The position numbers and the translations under genes were made by a program. From an uncultured Actinomycetes bacterium (GTDB lineage Bacteria; Actinomycetota; Actinomycetes; Nanopelagicales; Nanopelagicaceae), in assembly GCA_903922325.1 (NCBI GenBank), contig CAIXTG010000225.1, positions 1 through 32,099 of the forward strand: DNA of 32,099 nt. Direction: 5' to 3'. The notes under the pieces are model-generated. The model was not told the origin of the DNA. It searched no databases and saw only the letters and a program-made list of their open reading frames with translations. Shown here piece by piece: positions 16,351 to 24,060 of this stretch (within the stretch, counting starts at the first letter, position 1; each line of letters opens with the position of its first letter).

Positions 16351-17036
16351 TAATCAGCAACTATCTGAAAACCGATGCCACGTACTGTCTTGATTCCATC
16401 GAAGCCATCGATATGCAGTTTTTTACGCAAGTATGAAATATAAGTATCAACCACAGTAGAGCTGCTCTTGAAATCTATTTCCCACACTTCTGAGAGCAGA
16501 GTTTCTTTGGTGACGACATTTCCACGATTTAGAATCAGCTGCTCTAGCAGCTTGAACTCGGTGGGGGATAGATCTATCGCTTGATCGTTGAACTTAACTG
16601 AATACTTTGAAAAATCCATTGAGATTGGCCCGCAGGTAAGAACTTTTACTTCGGAAACTTCACCTTTACTGCGGCGCATGATGGCTTTCACGCGCAATAC
16701 CAATTCTTCGATGCTAAAGGGTTTAGTTAAGTAATCATCGGCACCAATTCGCAAGCCTTGATTAATGTCAGCTTTATCTGCACGTGCGCTGAGCATCAGT
16801 ACTGGCACCGACATTCCTTCAGTACGTAACTTTTCGAGTAAAGCTAAGCCATCTAGTTTTGGCATATTTATATCCAGAATTAACAGATCGTATTTTTCGC
16901 GCCGAAGAAATGACAGCGCCTCGAGGCCATCTGCTGCTGAAACTGCATTGATCTCAGAGAGGCTCAGCGCCTCGCTAATTAGATCGCGGACACCTGGCTC
17001 GTCATCGATTACTAAGACCTTTGGCCGTTCAGACAT
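16350..17036 (-). CDS. OmpR/PhoB-family response regulator
   Basis: 228 aa. The receiver domain (about 5-117) has acidic residues D11/D12, phosphorylation site D55 (LILDINMP) and K105 (TKPF). The C-terminal winged helix (about 130-226) includes LSPTEFKLLEQL, the recognition helix region with VDTYISYLRKKL, and the wing TVRGIGF. It is transcribed with the kinase. Upstream, the 153-base space shared with the exported-protein genes carries TTCACA repeats spaced 11 bp, a usual binding pattern for this family, so autoregulation is likely. TAGCCT ends 7 bases before the ATG and may be a weak leaderless -10. Confidence 0.95.
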   Translation of the reverse strand: MSERPKVLVIDDEPGVRDLISEALSLSEINAVSAADGLEALSFLRREKYDLLILDINMPKLDGLALLEKLRTEGMSVPVLMLSARADKADINQGLRIGADDYLTKPFSIEELVLRVKAIMRRSKGEVSEVKVLTCGPISMDFSKYSVKFNDQAIDLSPTEFKLLEQLILNRGNVVTKETLLSEVWEIDFKSSSTVVDTYISYLRKKLHIDGFDGIKTVRGIGFQIVAD

Positions 17037-17094
17037 GTCGGTAAGGCTAGTTCGTTAAGCACTCAATGGGTAGGGCAGGCAGGCCAGTTAACCC

Positions 17095-17135
17095 ATTTCA
17101 CTCGTGAAATCATTAAGATTCACACGGATTTCACA
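17095..17135. promoter_or_regulatory. candidate OmpR/PhoP-type binding region
   Basis: TTCACA occurs at 17119-17124 and 17130-17135, exactly 11 bp apart. A further TTCAC begins at 17097, 22 bp before the first. ATTTCAC (17095-17101) and GTGAAAT (17104-17110) also form an inverted repeat. Direct repeats of about 11 bp are how OmpR/PhoB/PhoP dimers bind. The region lies between the regulator gene and the exported-protein genes. Confidence 0.6.
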
Positions 17136-17189
17136 AAGTTATCCCGCATCCTTATCGCATCCCAGGGACGGGCTATAGAAAGGTCGAAG

Positions 17190-17699
17190 ATGAAAAAGCG
17201 CCTCGCATTAATCGCACTTGTTGCGACTTCGCTTTTTGCTTCGACAAATACTGCGCTAGCGGATGCTCAGAGCGACTACCAATTAGCGTTTCAGCAATAC
17301 AAGACTGCACTAGCTAATTGGAACGTTGCACTTAAAGCGGAGCAAGAGAACTTTAAATTAGCAATGCAGAATTGGAATCTAGCTGTAAAAGCTGCTGAGC
17401 AAGCTCGCAAGGACATTGCAACTAAATTTAAAAGTGATGCCGAAGCAATCAAGGCTCGAACAATCGCAGCGGTAACTGCGGCGACTACTGCAAAAGATAA
17501 AAAAGCTGTCAACGCTGCTGCAAAAATCGAACTAGATTTAGCAATTGCTGCGCGAAATGCGGCACTTGAAGCTGTAGTCAAACCAGGAATGAAGCCAACT
17601 AAACCAACTCCTGCGCCGATGCCAACTCCACCAGCAAAGCCCGCAAAACCAATTAAGCCAAGTAAGAAGCCAACTGCTACAAAATCTCCTGCTGCTTAA
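17190..17699 (+). CDS. exported coiled-coil protein with Pro/Lys-rich tail
   Basis: 169 aa, family not recognised. A Sec signal peptide (1-24, cut after ALA) is followed by a helical, probably coiled-coil segment (26-130) with two similar ANWNVAL / QNWNLAV blocks about 19 residues apart. Residues 131-169 form a Pro/Lys/Ala/Thr-rich tail. There is no lipobox, sortase motif or C-terminal membrane anchor. The positively charged tail could bind wall polymers. GAAAGG lies 6 bases before the ATG. It is the first of four exported proteins and is divergent from the two-component regulator, whose presumed sites lie just upstream. The function is unknown. Confidence 0.75.
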   Translation: MKKRLALIALVATSLFASTNTALADAQSDYQLAFQQYKTALANWNVALKAEQENFKLAMQNWNLAVKAAEQARKDIATKFKSDAEAIKARTIAAVTAATTAKDKKAVNAAAKIELDLAIAARNAALEAVVKPGMKPTKPTPAPMPTPPAKPAKPIKPSKKPTATKSPAA

Positions 17700-17907
17700 A
17701 TAATTTTCTAAATAGCAAATCTCCTAATTCAACATCGTTGAGTGTTATCCCTCATTTCAAAATGCATTTTCAATTAAGTATTGCGCTGTGATCTAGGGAT
17801 CACTCTTGAAAGGGTTACCCCTCAGCTTTTTAGGTTAAGTCAATTTTTCGAATGCCAAGATTCTCTTGTAAATAATTATTTATTTACGGAGAGAACGAGG
17901 CAAGAAA
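17700..17907. promoter_or_regulatory. intergenic region with repeated TTAYCCCTCA motif and a small hairpin
   Basis: 208 bases without a convincing gene. TTATCCCTCA (17745-17754) and TTACCCCTCA (17815-17824) repeat here, and a close copy, TTATCCCGCA (17139-17148), lies before the previous exported gene. A perfect hairpin GTGATC-TAGG-GATCAC spans 17788-17803 without a T-run. These may be operators for the exported-protein genes, but the regulator is unknown. Confidence 0.4.
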
Positions 17908-18600
17908 ATGAATTCCATTCAGATCTCAAAATCAAAAAAGTTTGCACTTGTCATAGCCACGCTATCCCTAGTGCTAGGCGGTGTTTCCAGCGCGAGTGCA
18001 GCAAATAAAACTATTACTTGTTACAAAGGCACCGTCGTTAAAAAGGTTACTGCCAAGGCACCAAAGTGCCCAACTGGTTATACAACAAAGAAGCCAGTGG
18101 CTAAGCCAACCGCGTCAGCAACTGCTAAACCAACCGCAGCTGCTTCAACTCCAGCTGTGGCTTCAAATAAATTCGCTTTCAATGGCACTTACAAAGGCAA
18201 AATGTCGATCATCTGGAGTGATTACGATGTTCGAGCAACTTCTGTAAGTGGTGATGGCACTGGTGCAATTTTCGGAATGGATTCACTTTCTGGAAGTGGA
18301 TCATCAGCACCATCAACTCAATGTGCTGGTCTTGATGGAGTCGGCGTAATTAGTGGTGGCGGAAGCAGCATCAAAGTTACATTTGATACTTCGGCAAAAG
18401 TTTGTGCCGAAGATGGCGCAGCGCCAACCACAATTAACATCACTGGCTTTGCCGTTGTAAATAGCGGCACCGGAAAGTTTGCTGGCGCTACCGGAAAGTT
18501 AAAGGCAGTTGGATTTTTCAACATTAAATCAGCCGATGCTGGCGCGAGTGAGTCAAGCGTTATGACTTTAACTCTTACTGGCGAGATAACTACTAAATAG
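17908..18600 (+). CDS. exported protein with CYKG motif and C-terminal beta-barrel-like domain
   Basis: 230 aa. A signal peptide (about 1-32, cut near ASA-AN) is followed by a short cysteine motif (C38...C54, ITCYKGT and KCPTGY) of a kind that recurs in exported actinobacterial proteins. A Thr/Pro/Ala linker spans 62-87. A Gly/Ser-rich beta domain (about 90-230) ends with NSGTGKFAGATGKLKAVG and a MTLTLTGEI strand, resembling the allene-oxide-cyclase/dirigent-type barrel, though this similarity is tentative. GAGG lies 7 bases before the ATG within a leader element shared with the 553-aa gene downstream. The function is unknown. Confidence 0.75.
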   Translation: MNSIQISKSKKFALVIATLSLVLGGVSSASAANKTITCYKGTVVKKVTAKAPKCPTGYTTKKPVAKPTASATAKPTAAASTPAVASNKFAFNGTYKGKMSIIWSDYDVRATSVSGDGTGAIFGMDSLSGSGSSAPSTQCAGLDGVGVISGGGSSIKVTFDTSAKVCAEDGAAPTTINITGFAVVNSGTGKFAGATGKLKAVGFFNIKSADAGASESSVMTLTLTGEITTK

Positions 18601-18648
18601 TTTTAAAAATTACCACAGAAGTTTCACCTAACTAAAAGGAGCAAGTAA

Positions 18649-19599
18649 ATGAGAAAGATCATCTCGGGCTTAGTAATTAGCTCGCTAGCACTAGTTGGTG
18701 GTGCAGTAACTGGAACCTCAGCAAATGCAGCTCCAGCAACACCAACCTTGGTTGTAACTGGTGGAAGCACCACGTTTGGTTTAGACCCAGCAATCATCGT
18801 GGCGACAGCAAGTGCAGCGGGTAAAGTTAAGTTCACCGCCGCAGGTGTTGCCGTTACTGGTTGCGAAGCAATAACCACAACAACCGTGGCTCCTTTTGTT
18901 GCCAAATGTTCCTGGGTTCCAGCAGCAGGCGGTGCAACAGTGCTTGCAGCATCGTTCACACCTACTGATTCAGAAGCTTTTGTGGCGGTTGAGTCATCAC
19001 CATTAACAGTCAAAATCGGTGTTCCTGTGCAAGGCGTGGTCTCACCTATTCATATGTATGTCGACACTGTTCTAGCAAGCGGTACAACAGGTGTTCTAGC
19101 TCCTCGCTTTGGAGTTAGCTGCGCAATCACTTCTGAGTTCATCGTTGGCCAAGGAATTGTTTTCCGCGTCTATGGAAATAACTCAGATCTTGGTGGCGCA
19201 GTACTTGATTCAAGCAACGTAGCCAAGGCATACATTGAAGTTGCCGGCCTTGCTACACCTATAACTATGACTTATGGAAACCACAGCGGTGCATCGTTCT
19301 GGACCGGTGTCCTTCGTACCGGAACTGCAGCTGGTCAGTACAACACTCTTGGCTTAATCAGCTACAAAGTGACCATGATCGCAAAGCCTCAAACTTCAAT
19401 TCAAGTACTTTCAACAAAGTTAGCAATCAAGACTGTTGATGGTGTTAAACAAAAAGTTGATGGCAAGTATGTAATGGAACGTATTAGCTATTACAAGACT
19501 GTAAAGCTAGCGACTCCAATTGCAGGTCCAGTCGGAACTTGGCAATCAAACTTCATGCCAGCTTCACAACTAACACTGTTCGCACCACCTAAGGCTTAA
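18649..19599 (+). CDS. exported protein with Ig-like N-terminal domain
   Basis: 316 aa. A signal peptide (1-27, cut near ANA-AP) is followed by a bacterial Ig-like domain of the repeat type that contains FTPTDSEAF (about 30-123). The C-terminal domain (about 128-316) includes FIVGQGIVFRVYG, MTYGNHSGASFW and GLISYKVTM; it resembles unnamed beta domains of secreted actinobacterial and chloroflexal proteins, from memory and not verified. No membrane anchor or sortase signal is seen. AAAAGGAG lies 7 bases before the ATG. It is 48 bases after the preceding exported gene and probably co-transcribed with it. The function is unknown. Confidence 0.75.
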   Translation: MRKIISGLVISSLALVGGAVTGTSANAAPATPTLVVTGGSTTFGLDPAIIVATASAAGKVKFTAAGVAVTGCEAITTTTVAPFVAKCSWVPAAGGATVLAASFTPTDSEAFVAVESSPLTVKIGVPVQGVVSPIHMYVDTVLASGTTGVLAPRFGVSCAITSEFIVGQGIVFRVYGNNSDLGGAVLDSSNVAKAYIEVAGLATPITMTYGNHSGASFWTGVLRTGTAAGQYNTLGLISYKVTMIAKPQTSIQVLSTKLAIKTVDGVKQKVDGKYVMERISYYKTVKLATPIAGPVGTWQSNFMPASQLTLFAPPKA

Positions 19600-19624
19600 C
19601 CACAACTAAGTTTCGATGAACTTT

Positions 19625-19659
19625 GTTTCTTGGGCGATTGCCTCCGTAGCTCAAGAAAC
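19625..19659 (+). promoter_or_regulatory. 11-bp hairpin with anti-Shine-Dalgarno-like loop
   Basis: GTTTCTTGGGC (19625-19635) pairs with GCTCAAGAAAC (19649-19659), one G-U pair, around a 13-base loop containing CCTCC (19641-19645). No T-run follows, so it is not a standard terminator. The loop could pair with GGAG or GAGG in the leader of the next gene (19686-19696). Confidence 0.5.
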
Positions 19660-19703
19660 CAAGTTCGGAGAAAAAGGTTTACAACGGAGAACGAGGAAAT
19701 CAA

Positions 19704-21365
19704 ATGAATAAGAAAGTTTTAGCAGTAGCCATCGCGGCGATGTTGCCAGTAGCGATGATGTCAGCAGCAAGTGGCGCTGATACAAATCCATTAGTTCCAA
19801 TCAATTTAGTAGCACCAGCAGGAATTCCTGATGTGGCACCGCTGCCATTTACTGCGCATAAATCAGCTGCCTTCACGATCCCCGAAGTTATGACCAATCT
19901 TCTCGTTACACCTCAGCAAGGCACGGTTGCTAAGGACTTAACGGTAAGCGGCACAGGGTTAGTCGCAAATACACAATATATGCTCACTTGGGGAACATCA
20001 GAGGGCACTTGGGTTACAGATATCCAACCAAATAGCATCAATTATTTGGGCGTTAAGTACACAAAATTCAACGTAGATATGGGCGCAGTTACAACTGATG
20101 CCGCAGGTGCTTTTACCTTCACTAGCAAAGTGCCAAGTGACTTTGGCGGAGTGCACGATATTTACGCGGTCAAAGATGGTGTAGCTGTCGCTCACGGTGG
20201 TTTCCAGATGACTCGAACAGTTTCAATCTCGCCAAAGAGTGGTCCAATTGGAACTCCAGTCACAATCACTTACACCGGAATGGGTGCCAGCCTTTACACC
20301 GCAGGTGCTGCAGTCCACTGGGACAACGGTTATGCCGGCGAGATGCAGGCACTCTGGACTCGTGGAACTGCCAAAGTAGTTGTACGCGCTTCAGGTGAAG
20401 TTGGTGACCACTTTGTCGTGGTTAAAGATGCCATTACTTTTCAATATCTAAATATCTTGCAATCACCAGTGCCATTTGCAAATGGTGGTGTTGGCAAGTT
20501 CACGATTACTAAAGGAACCCCTTCAACCAAGCCATATATGGTGTTACCTAAGAATTACGAAGCCACGGTTTCACAACGAACTACTCTTTCCGATGCCGGG
20601 TTAGATCCAAACACTAAAGCAGTCGCATCTCTTTCAACAGATCGTGGCCATGTTCTAACAAAAACCACTTTTAGCGCAACTGGTTTAACTTCAACCGGTA
20701 CCCATCAATTAGTTTGGGCATCTGTAGTTGGTAACCGAGTTAACTGCTCTGGAACTTGTTGGGCATATAACTCGATCCCATTAGCCACAGTCGATGTCAC
20801 TGGATCTTCAATCAGCAAAGAAGTAACTATTCCTGACAACCTAGGCGGATGGCATGTAATCCAACTGAAAAAGGGCGATGTAATCGAGGCACAAGCTTCC
20901 TTCTATGTGCAAGAGAGCATGGTTAAGTTCTTAGATAAGAGCGGCAAAGTCATTACCGAAGGCATCGCAAAAGCAGATACTTCAGGCTCAGCAGCCTCAA
21001 TTGCCAAGGGTGGCGCAGGTACGCCAACCTACAAATTCAAGGCTGGCGAAACTATCACTATCAGCATGAAGGGAATCGGCTGGACTCAGCTAGATAACAC
21101 TCGCGCAGTTACATATGACAACAACTACATTGGTTATGGCTGCGGCTTTAACTCAAATGGATTTATGGTCATTCACATAACTGCAACTGGTAAGCCTGGT
21201 TTCCACACAATTGATTTACATCCATTGTTGTATACCCAGCAACCATCATTTGCTAACACACCTTATGGAATGGTTCCGATTCTTTCCTCAGATCGTGACT
21301 TTGCTGGTTTAGCTCTTGGATACCAGCTGCCATCTGTTCACTTCATGATTGAAGTTGTGAAGTAA
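19704..21365 (+). CDS. large exported beta-domain protein with internal tandem duplication
   Basis: 553 aa. A signal peptide (1-25, ending ASGA) is followed by an A-B-A'-B' arrangement. Domain A (about 67-168: LTWGTSEGTW, PSDFGGVHDIYAVKDG) resembles A' (about 308-402: LVWASVVGNR, PDNLGGWHVIQLKKGD). Domain B (about 173-260: VTITYTGMG, VHWDNGYAGE, LQSPVPFAN) resembles B' (about 445-520: ITISMKGIG, VTYDNNYIGYG, YTQQPSFAN). The SGPIGTPVTITYTG stretch suggests IPT/Ig-like folds. Cysteines are almost confined to the second half. There is no anchor. It is the last of four exported proteins and ends at a bidirectional-looking terminator. The function is unknown; a surface binding or scaffold role is a guess. 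Confidence 0.8.
   Translation: MNKKVLAVAIAAMLPVAMMSAASGADTNPLVPINLVAPAGIPDVAPLPFTAHKSAAFTIPEVMTNLLVTPQQGTVAKDLTVSGTGLVANTQYMLTWGTSEGTWVTDIQPNSINYLGVKYTKFNVDMGAVTTDAAGAFTFTSKVPSDFGGVHDIYAVKDGVAVAHGGFQMTRTVSISPKSGPIGTPVTITYTGMGASLYTAGAAVHWDNGYAGEMQALWTRGTAKVVVRASGEVGDHFVVVKDAITFQYLNILQSPVPFANGGVGKFTITKGTPSTKPYMVLPKNYEATVSQRTTLSDAGLDPNTKAVASLSTDRGHVLTKTTFSATGLTSTGTHQLVWASVVGNRVNCSGTCWAYNSIPLATVDVTGSSISKEVTIPDNLGGWHVIQLKKGDVIEAQASFYVQESMVKFLDKSGKVITEGIAKADTSGSAASIAKGGAGTPTYKFKAGETITISMKGIGWTQLDNTRAVTYDNNYIGYGCGFNSNGFMVIHITATGKPGFHTIDLHPLLYTQQPSFANTPYGMVPILSSDRDFAGLALGYQLPSVHFMIEVVK
19902..21260 (+). repeat. tandem protein-level duplication (A-B, A'-B')
   Basis: Coding bases 19902-20483 (A-B) and 20625-21260 (A'-B') encode related domain pairs in the same order. 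The similarity is visible in protein motifs but not as DNA identity, so the duplication is old. Confidence 0.65.
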
Positions 21366-21394
21366 TTTTCTAACCGGGACAAAATACAAGTAAT

Positions 21395-21423
21395 ACCCCG
21401 TCTTGCACAGAGGCGGGGTTTTA
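21395..21423 (+). terminator. intrinsic terminator between convergent genes
   Basis: A stem of ACCCCGTCT (21395-21403) with AGAGGCGGGGT (21409-21419), containing a U-G pair, is followed by TTTTA. It ends the exported-protein transcript; its base reaches the stop of the convergent MMPL gene, so it may serve both directions. Confidence 0.75.
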
Positions 21424-23517
21424 CTTTGTTCGCCAGTTATATTTACCGAGGAGCACCATGGCACTTGGTAACAAGAAGCCACGAATCAATGTGGCATCAA
21501 TAAACACACCAACTGTTAATCCAACACCGATTTGTTGCAAGCCTAAGAAATGTCCACCAACTAATCCGCTGACAGCTGCTACAAAAATCAAAGCCGCAGC
21601 AGTTACAACTCCGCCAGTATTTGCCATACCTTCAACGATTGCTTCTTCATTAGTTGCGCCTCGGTCTATTGCTTCGCGCATTCTAGAAACGAGAAAAACT
21701 TCGTAATCCATTGAGATTCCAAAAAGAACGACCAATAGAAAAACTAGGGCCCAAACTTCAACTTGATCAATTTGATAAGTTCCAAGCAGCGATGCACCGA
21801 CTGAGTATCGAAAAACTAAGACGATCGCTGAGATAGCAACGCTCACCGAAATTAAGCCAAGAGCGATTGCCTTAAGCGGCAACCAAATAGATCTAAATGC
21901 GCGCATGAGTAAGAGGTAAGTAAGAAGTAGACCTAACCCAAGTAGCCCAGGGAAATAAGTTTTTATTTGGTCTACTAAATCAGCACCTTGGGCAGGCGGG
22001 CCACCTAGATAAAACTTGGTGCCAGCCGGGAAACCAGCGCCAGATAGGTATTTGGCACGTATTCGGTCCACTAAATCACTAGTTTCCGGAGCCCCGAGAG
22101 AGTGTCTGCCAATTACGAAGATGCGCATGAATTGACCAGTTGCATCAACAAAAGTGGGCGTTACATCGGTAGCCACAATAAATATCTCAGGATCTTTACT
22201 TAGTTTGGCAGTCAATGCTTTTCGAGCAGCAGTCGTACTCGAAGAAGTAGCTAATCCAGGTTTACCGAAATCAACCATGATGACCGCCGGTGTAATCACA
22301 CCTGGGCCAGCGCTACTTGTTACCAGGGAAAGTGCTTGAGCTGACTCTAGATTCTGCGGTAGGGCAGTAATTGCGCTGGGAGTTAGTTGTAACCAAAATG
22401 CACCTGAGCCCAATAACAAAAGTGAAGCAAATGAGATTGCAAAAACCCGCTTCGGCCACTTGATTGAGAGGTGAGCAATTTTTGCCCAAGCATTATTCTG
22501 CAAATCTTTTTTGGATAGGAGTCCGGCAAATTTTACTGGCATAGCAAGGTGTTTTCCAAAGTAGGAAAGCAGCGCTGGCTGCAAAGTTAGTGAGGCCAGT
22601 AGCGATGCTAACGGCACTATCAATCCAGCAATTCCTAGTGATCGCATAAACGGAATTGGTAGCAGCAATAAAGTGGCCAATCCAAGTGCCACAGTTAAAC
22701 TGGAAGTCATTACGGTTCGCCCAGCGCTTTGCATTGTGCGCTCTATCGCTAAAGAGATATCGGCATCTTCATTGGCATTTAGTTCTCGGCGGAATCGATA
22801 AAGAATTAAGAGTGAGTAATCGATTGCTAGACCGAGCCCAATTAATTCAACGATATTGGGTAGATAGAGAACCATTAAGAATTGCTGGGCAATTAAATAG
22901 ATCAAAGATATAGAGAGTGAAATAGTCGCTGCCGCAAAGATAAAGGGGATTAAAACAGCCCAAGAAAGGCCTAAAACAAGGAGTAACAAGAGAAGTGCCA
23001 AAGTAATCGCGATCAATTGACCTCGTCGTAGATCTTGATCCAAAACGGGCGATACATCGCTATTTATGGCCGGTGGCCCGGTAACCATTGCCACGGGCAA
23101 CCCTTGTTTTGCTAGCGATTGACGCAGCTCATCGGTGTATTTCGCAGCCTCGATAAGTGAGTAATTGGTAGTAACGCTGGCAAAGAGCACGCCTGAGACC
23201 GCCCTAATTTGCGTGATTCGAGCGGTAGGAATCTCAGCGACTGCTTCAGAGATCTTTAACTTGAAGTCTGCAATTTCAGGATCGCTGGCTTGCTTGAATT
23301 TATAGAAAATTGTGAAACTGCCTTCGAGATTTTCACCGAAATTCTTGAGCAGTATTTCCTGCGCTTTAGCTGAGTCACTTGTTGGCACAGTGAGCGAAGT
23401 CGTCAGATGTTGATTCAAATTTGTAGCGGCAAAGCTGCCGAAAAAAATCACAATGAGCCAAAGGATTAGAACTTTAAAGCGATGCTTGATTATCGCATTA
23501 GTCCAGTTGGCCATCAC
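21421..23517 (-). CDS. MMPL-family (RND-type) membrane transporter
   Basis: 698 aa with about twelve membrane segments in two similar halves, each with a large external loop after its first segment. The membrane Asp-Tyr pairs that carry protons in MmpL3 are visible as AIDYSLLILYRFR in the first half and GISMDYEVFLVSRMRE in the second. MMPL proteins export lipids or other hydrophobic compounds; the cargo is unknown here. The GTG at 23517 is supported by TAGAAT six bases upstream; an ATG follows immediately at 23514. It converges on the exported-protein cluster, so a role in building the same surface structure is possible but unproven. Confidence 0.92.
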   Translation of the reverse strand: MMANWTNAIIKHRFKVLILWLIVIFFGSFAATNLNQHLTTSLTVPTSDSAKAQEILLKNFGENLEGSFTIFYKFKQASDPEIADFKLKISEAVAEIPTARITQIRAVSGVLFASVTTNYSLIEAAKYTDELRQSLAKQGLPVAMVTGPPAINSDVSPVLDQDLRRGQLIAITLALLLLLLVLGLSWAVLIPFIFAAATISLSISLIYLIAQQFLMVLYLPNIVELIGLGLAIDYSLLILYRFRRELNANEDADISLAIERTMQSAGRTVMTSSLTVALGLATLLLLPIPFMRSLGIAGLIVPLASLLASLTLQPALLSYFGKHLAMPVKFAGLLSKKDLQNNAWAKIAHLSIKWPKRVFAISFASLLLLGSGAFWLQLTPSAITALPQNLESAQALSLVTSSAGPGVITPAVIMVDFGKPGLATSSSTTAARKALTAKLSKDPEIFIVATDVTPTFVDATGQFMRIFVIGRHSLGAPETSDLVDRIRAKYLSGAGFPAGTKFYLGGPPAQGADLVDQIKTYFPGLLGLGLLLTYLLLMRAFRSIWLPLKAIALGLISVSVAISAIVLVFRYSVGASLLGTYQIDQVEVWALVFLLVVLFGISMDYEVFLVSRMREAIDRGATNEEAIVEGMANTGGVVTAAALIFVAAVSGLVGGHFLGLQQIGVGLTVGVFIDATLIRGFLLPSAMVLLGKYNWRTK

Positions 23518-23523
23518 TGAGTG

Positions 23524-23529
23524 ATTCTA
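23524..23529 (-). promoter_or_regulatory. -10 box TAGAAT, leaderless start of MMPL gene
   Basis: On the minus strand TAGAAT ends six bases before the GTG at 23517, with no Shine-Dalgarno sequence. It faces the TATGCT box of the divergent GNAT gene, 21 bases away. Confidence 0.6.
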
Positions 23530-23550
23530 CTCGGGTGCCACGCGAGGGTT

Positions 23551-23562
23551 TATGCTTCGTTC
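23551..23562 (+). promoter_or_regulatory. -10 box TATGCT, leaderless start of GNAT gene
   Basis: TATGCT (23551-23556) ends six bases before the ATG at 23563. This selects that ATG over a GTG 42 bases upstream, whose added residues do not resemble the GNAT family. Confidence 0.6.
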
Positions 23563-24060
23563 ATGACTCAAATCCACGTCGAACTGCTAACTGCTGAGCA
23601 GTGGACTCGAGCTAGAGAATTACGTTTAGCATCGCTGAGAGATAGCGCTCATGCTTTCGGCGGAAATTTAGAAACTGAAAGGGCGGAAACCGAAGCGCAG
23701 TGGCGAGCTAAGTTTGAAAAACTCAATTACATAGTGGCTTCAGCCGATGGTGTTGATAGCGCAATAATGACTGTAGAAAATCTAGTTGGTGACTTTGGTG
23801 CAACTGCCTGGGTCGGCGGCTGTTGGAGTTCTCCGGAGCATCGCGGAGTTGGGCTTTTAAAAGCCATGATGAAATTTGTTGATAAACATGCACAAGTTAA
23901 GGGCTGGCAGCGCCAAGGGTTAGGCGTTTGGGAAGATAACTTTCCGGCAATTGCAGCTTATGAAAAATTAGGATTTGTTGCGATGGGCGAGCCAAAACCA
24001 AGTACTAGGGTCGCAAATAAGTTCTATATCCGTATGATTCGCGATGCAGTTACTTCTTAA
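23563..24060 (+). CDS. GNAT-family N-acetyltransferase
   Basis: 165 aa from the ATG at 23563. A single GNAT domain begins IHVELLTAEQWTRARELRL. The acetyl-CoA loop lies around SPEHRGVGLLKAMM, where the usual R-x-x-G-x-G/A is seen as HRGVGL, and the C-terminal part has NFPAIAAYEKLGFVAMGE. The acceptor is unknown. A possible GTG start at 23521 is rejected because it would overlap the -10 box and the divergent promoter. Its 3' end overlaps the convergent AlkD-type gene by 11 bases. Confidence 0.85.
   Translation: MTQIHVELLTAEQWTRARELRLASLRDSAHAFGGNLETERAETEAQWRAKFEKLNYIVASADGVDSAIMTVENLVGDFGATAWVGGCWSSPEHRGVGLLKAMMKFVDKHAQVKGWQRQGLGVWEDNFPAIAAYEKLGFVAMGEPKPSTRVANKFYIRMIRDAVTS

Noticed and set aside
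17788..17803. Small hairpin as a terminator of the 169-aa gene
   Set aside because: The stem is only 6 bp and no T-run follows; it is noted only as part of the regulatory region.
17781..18008. 75-codon frame overlapping the start of the CYKG-motif protein
   Set aside because: It overlaps the signal peptide of a better-supported gene and the intergenic repeats, with no recognisable product.
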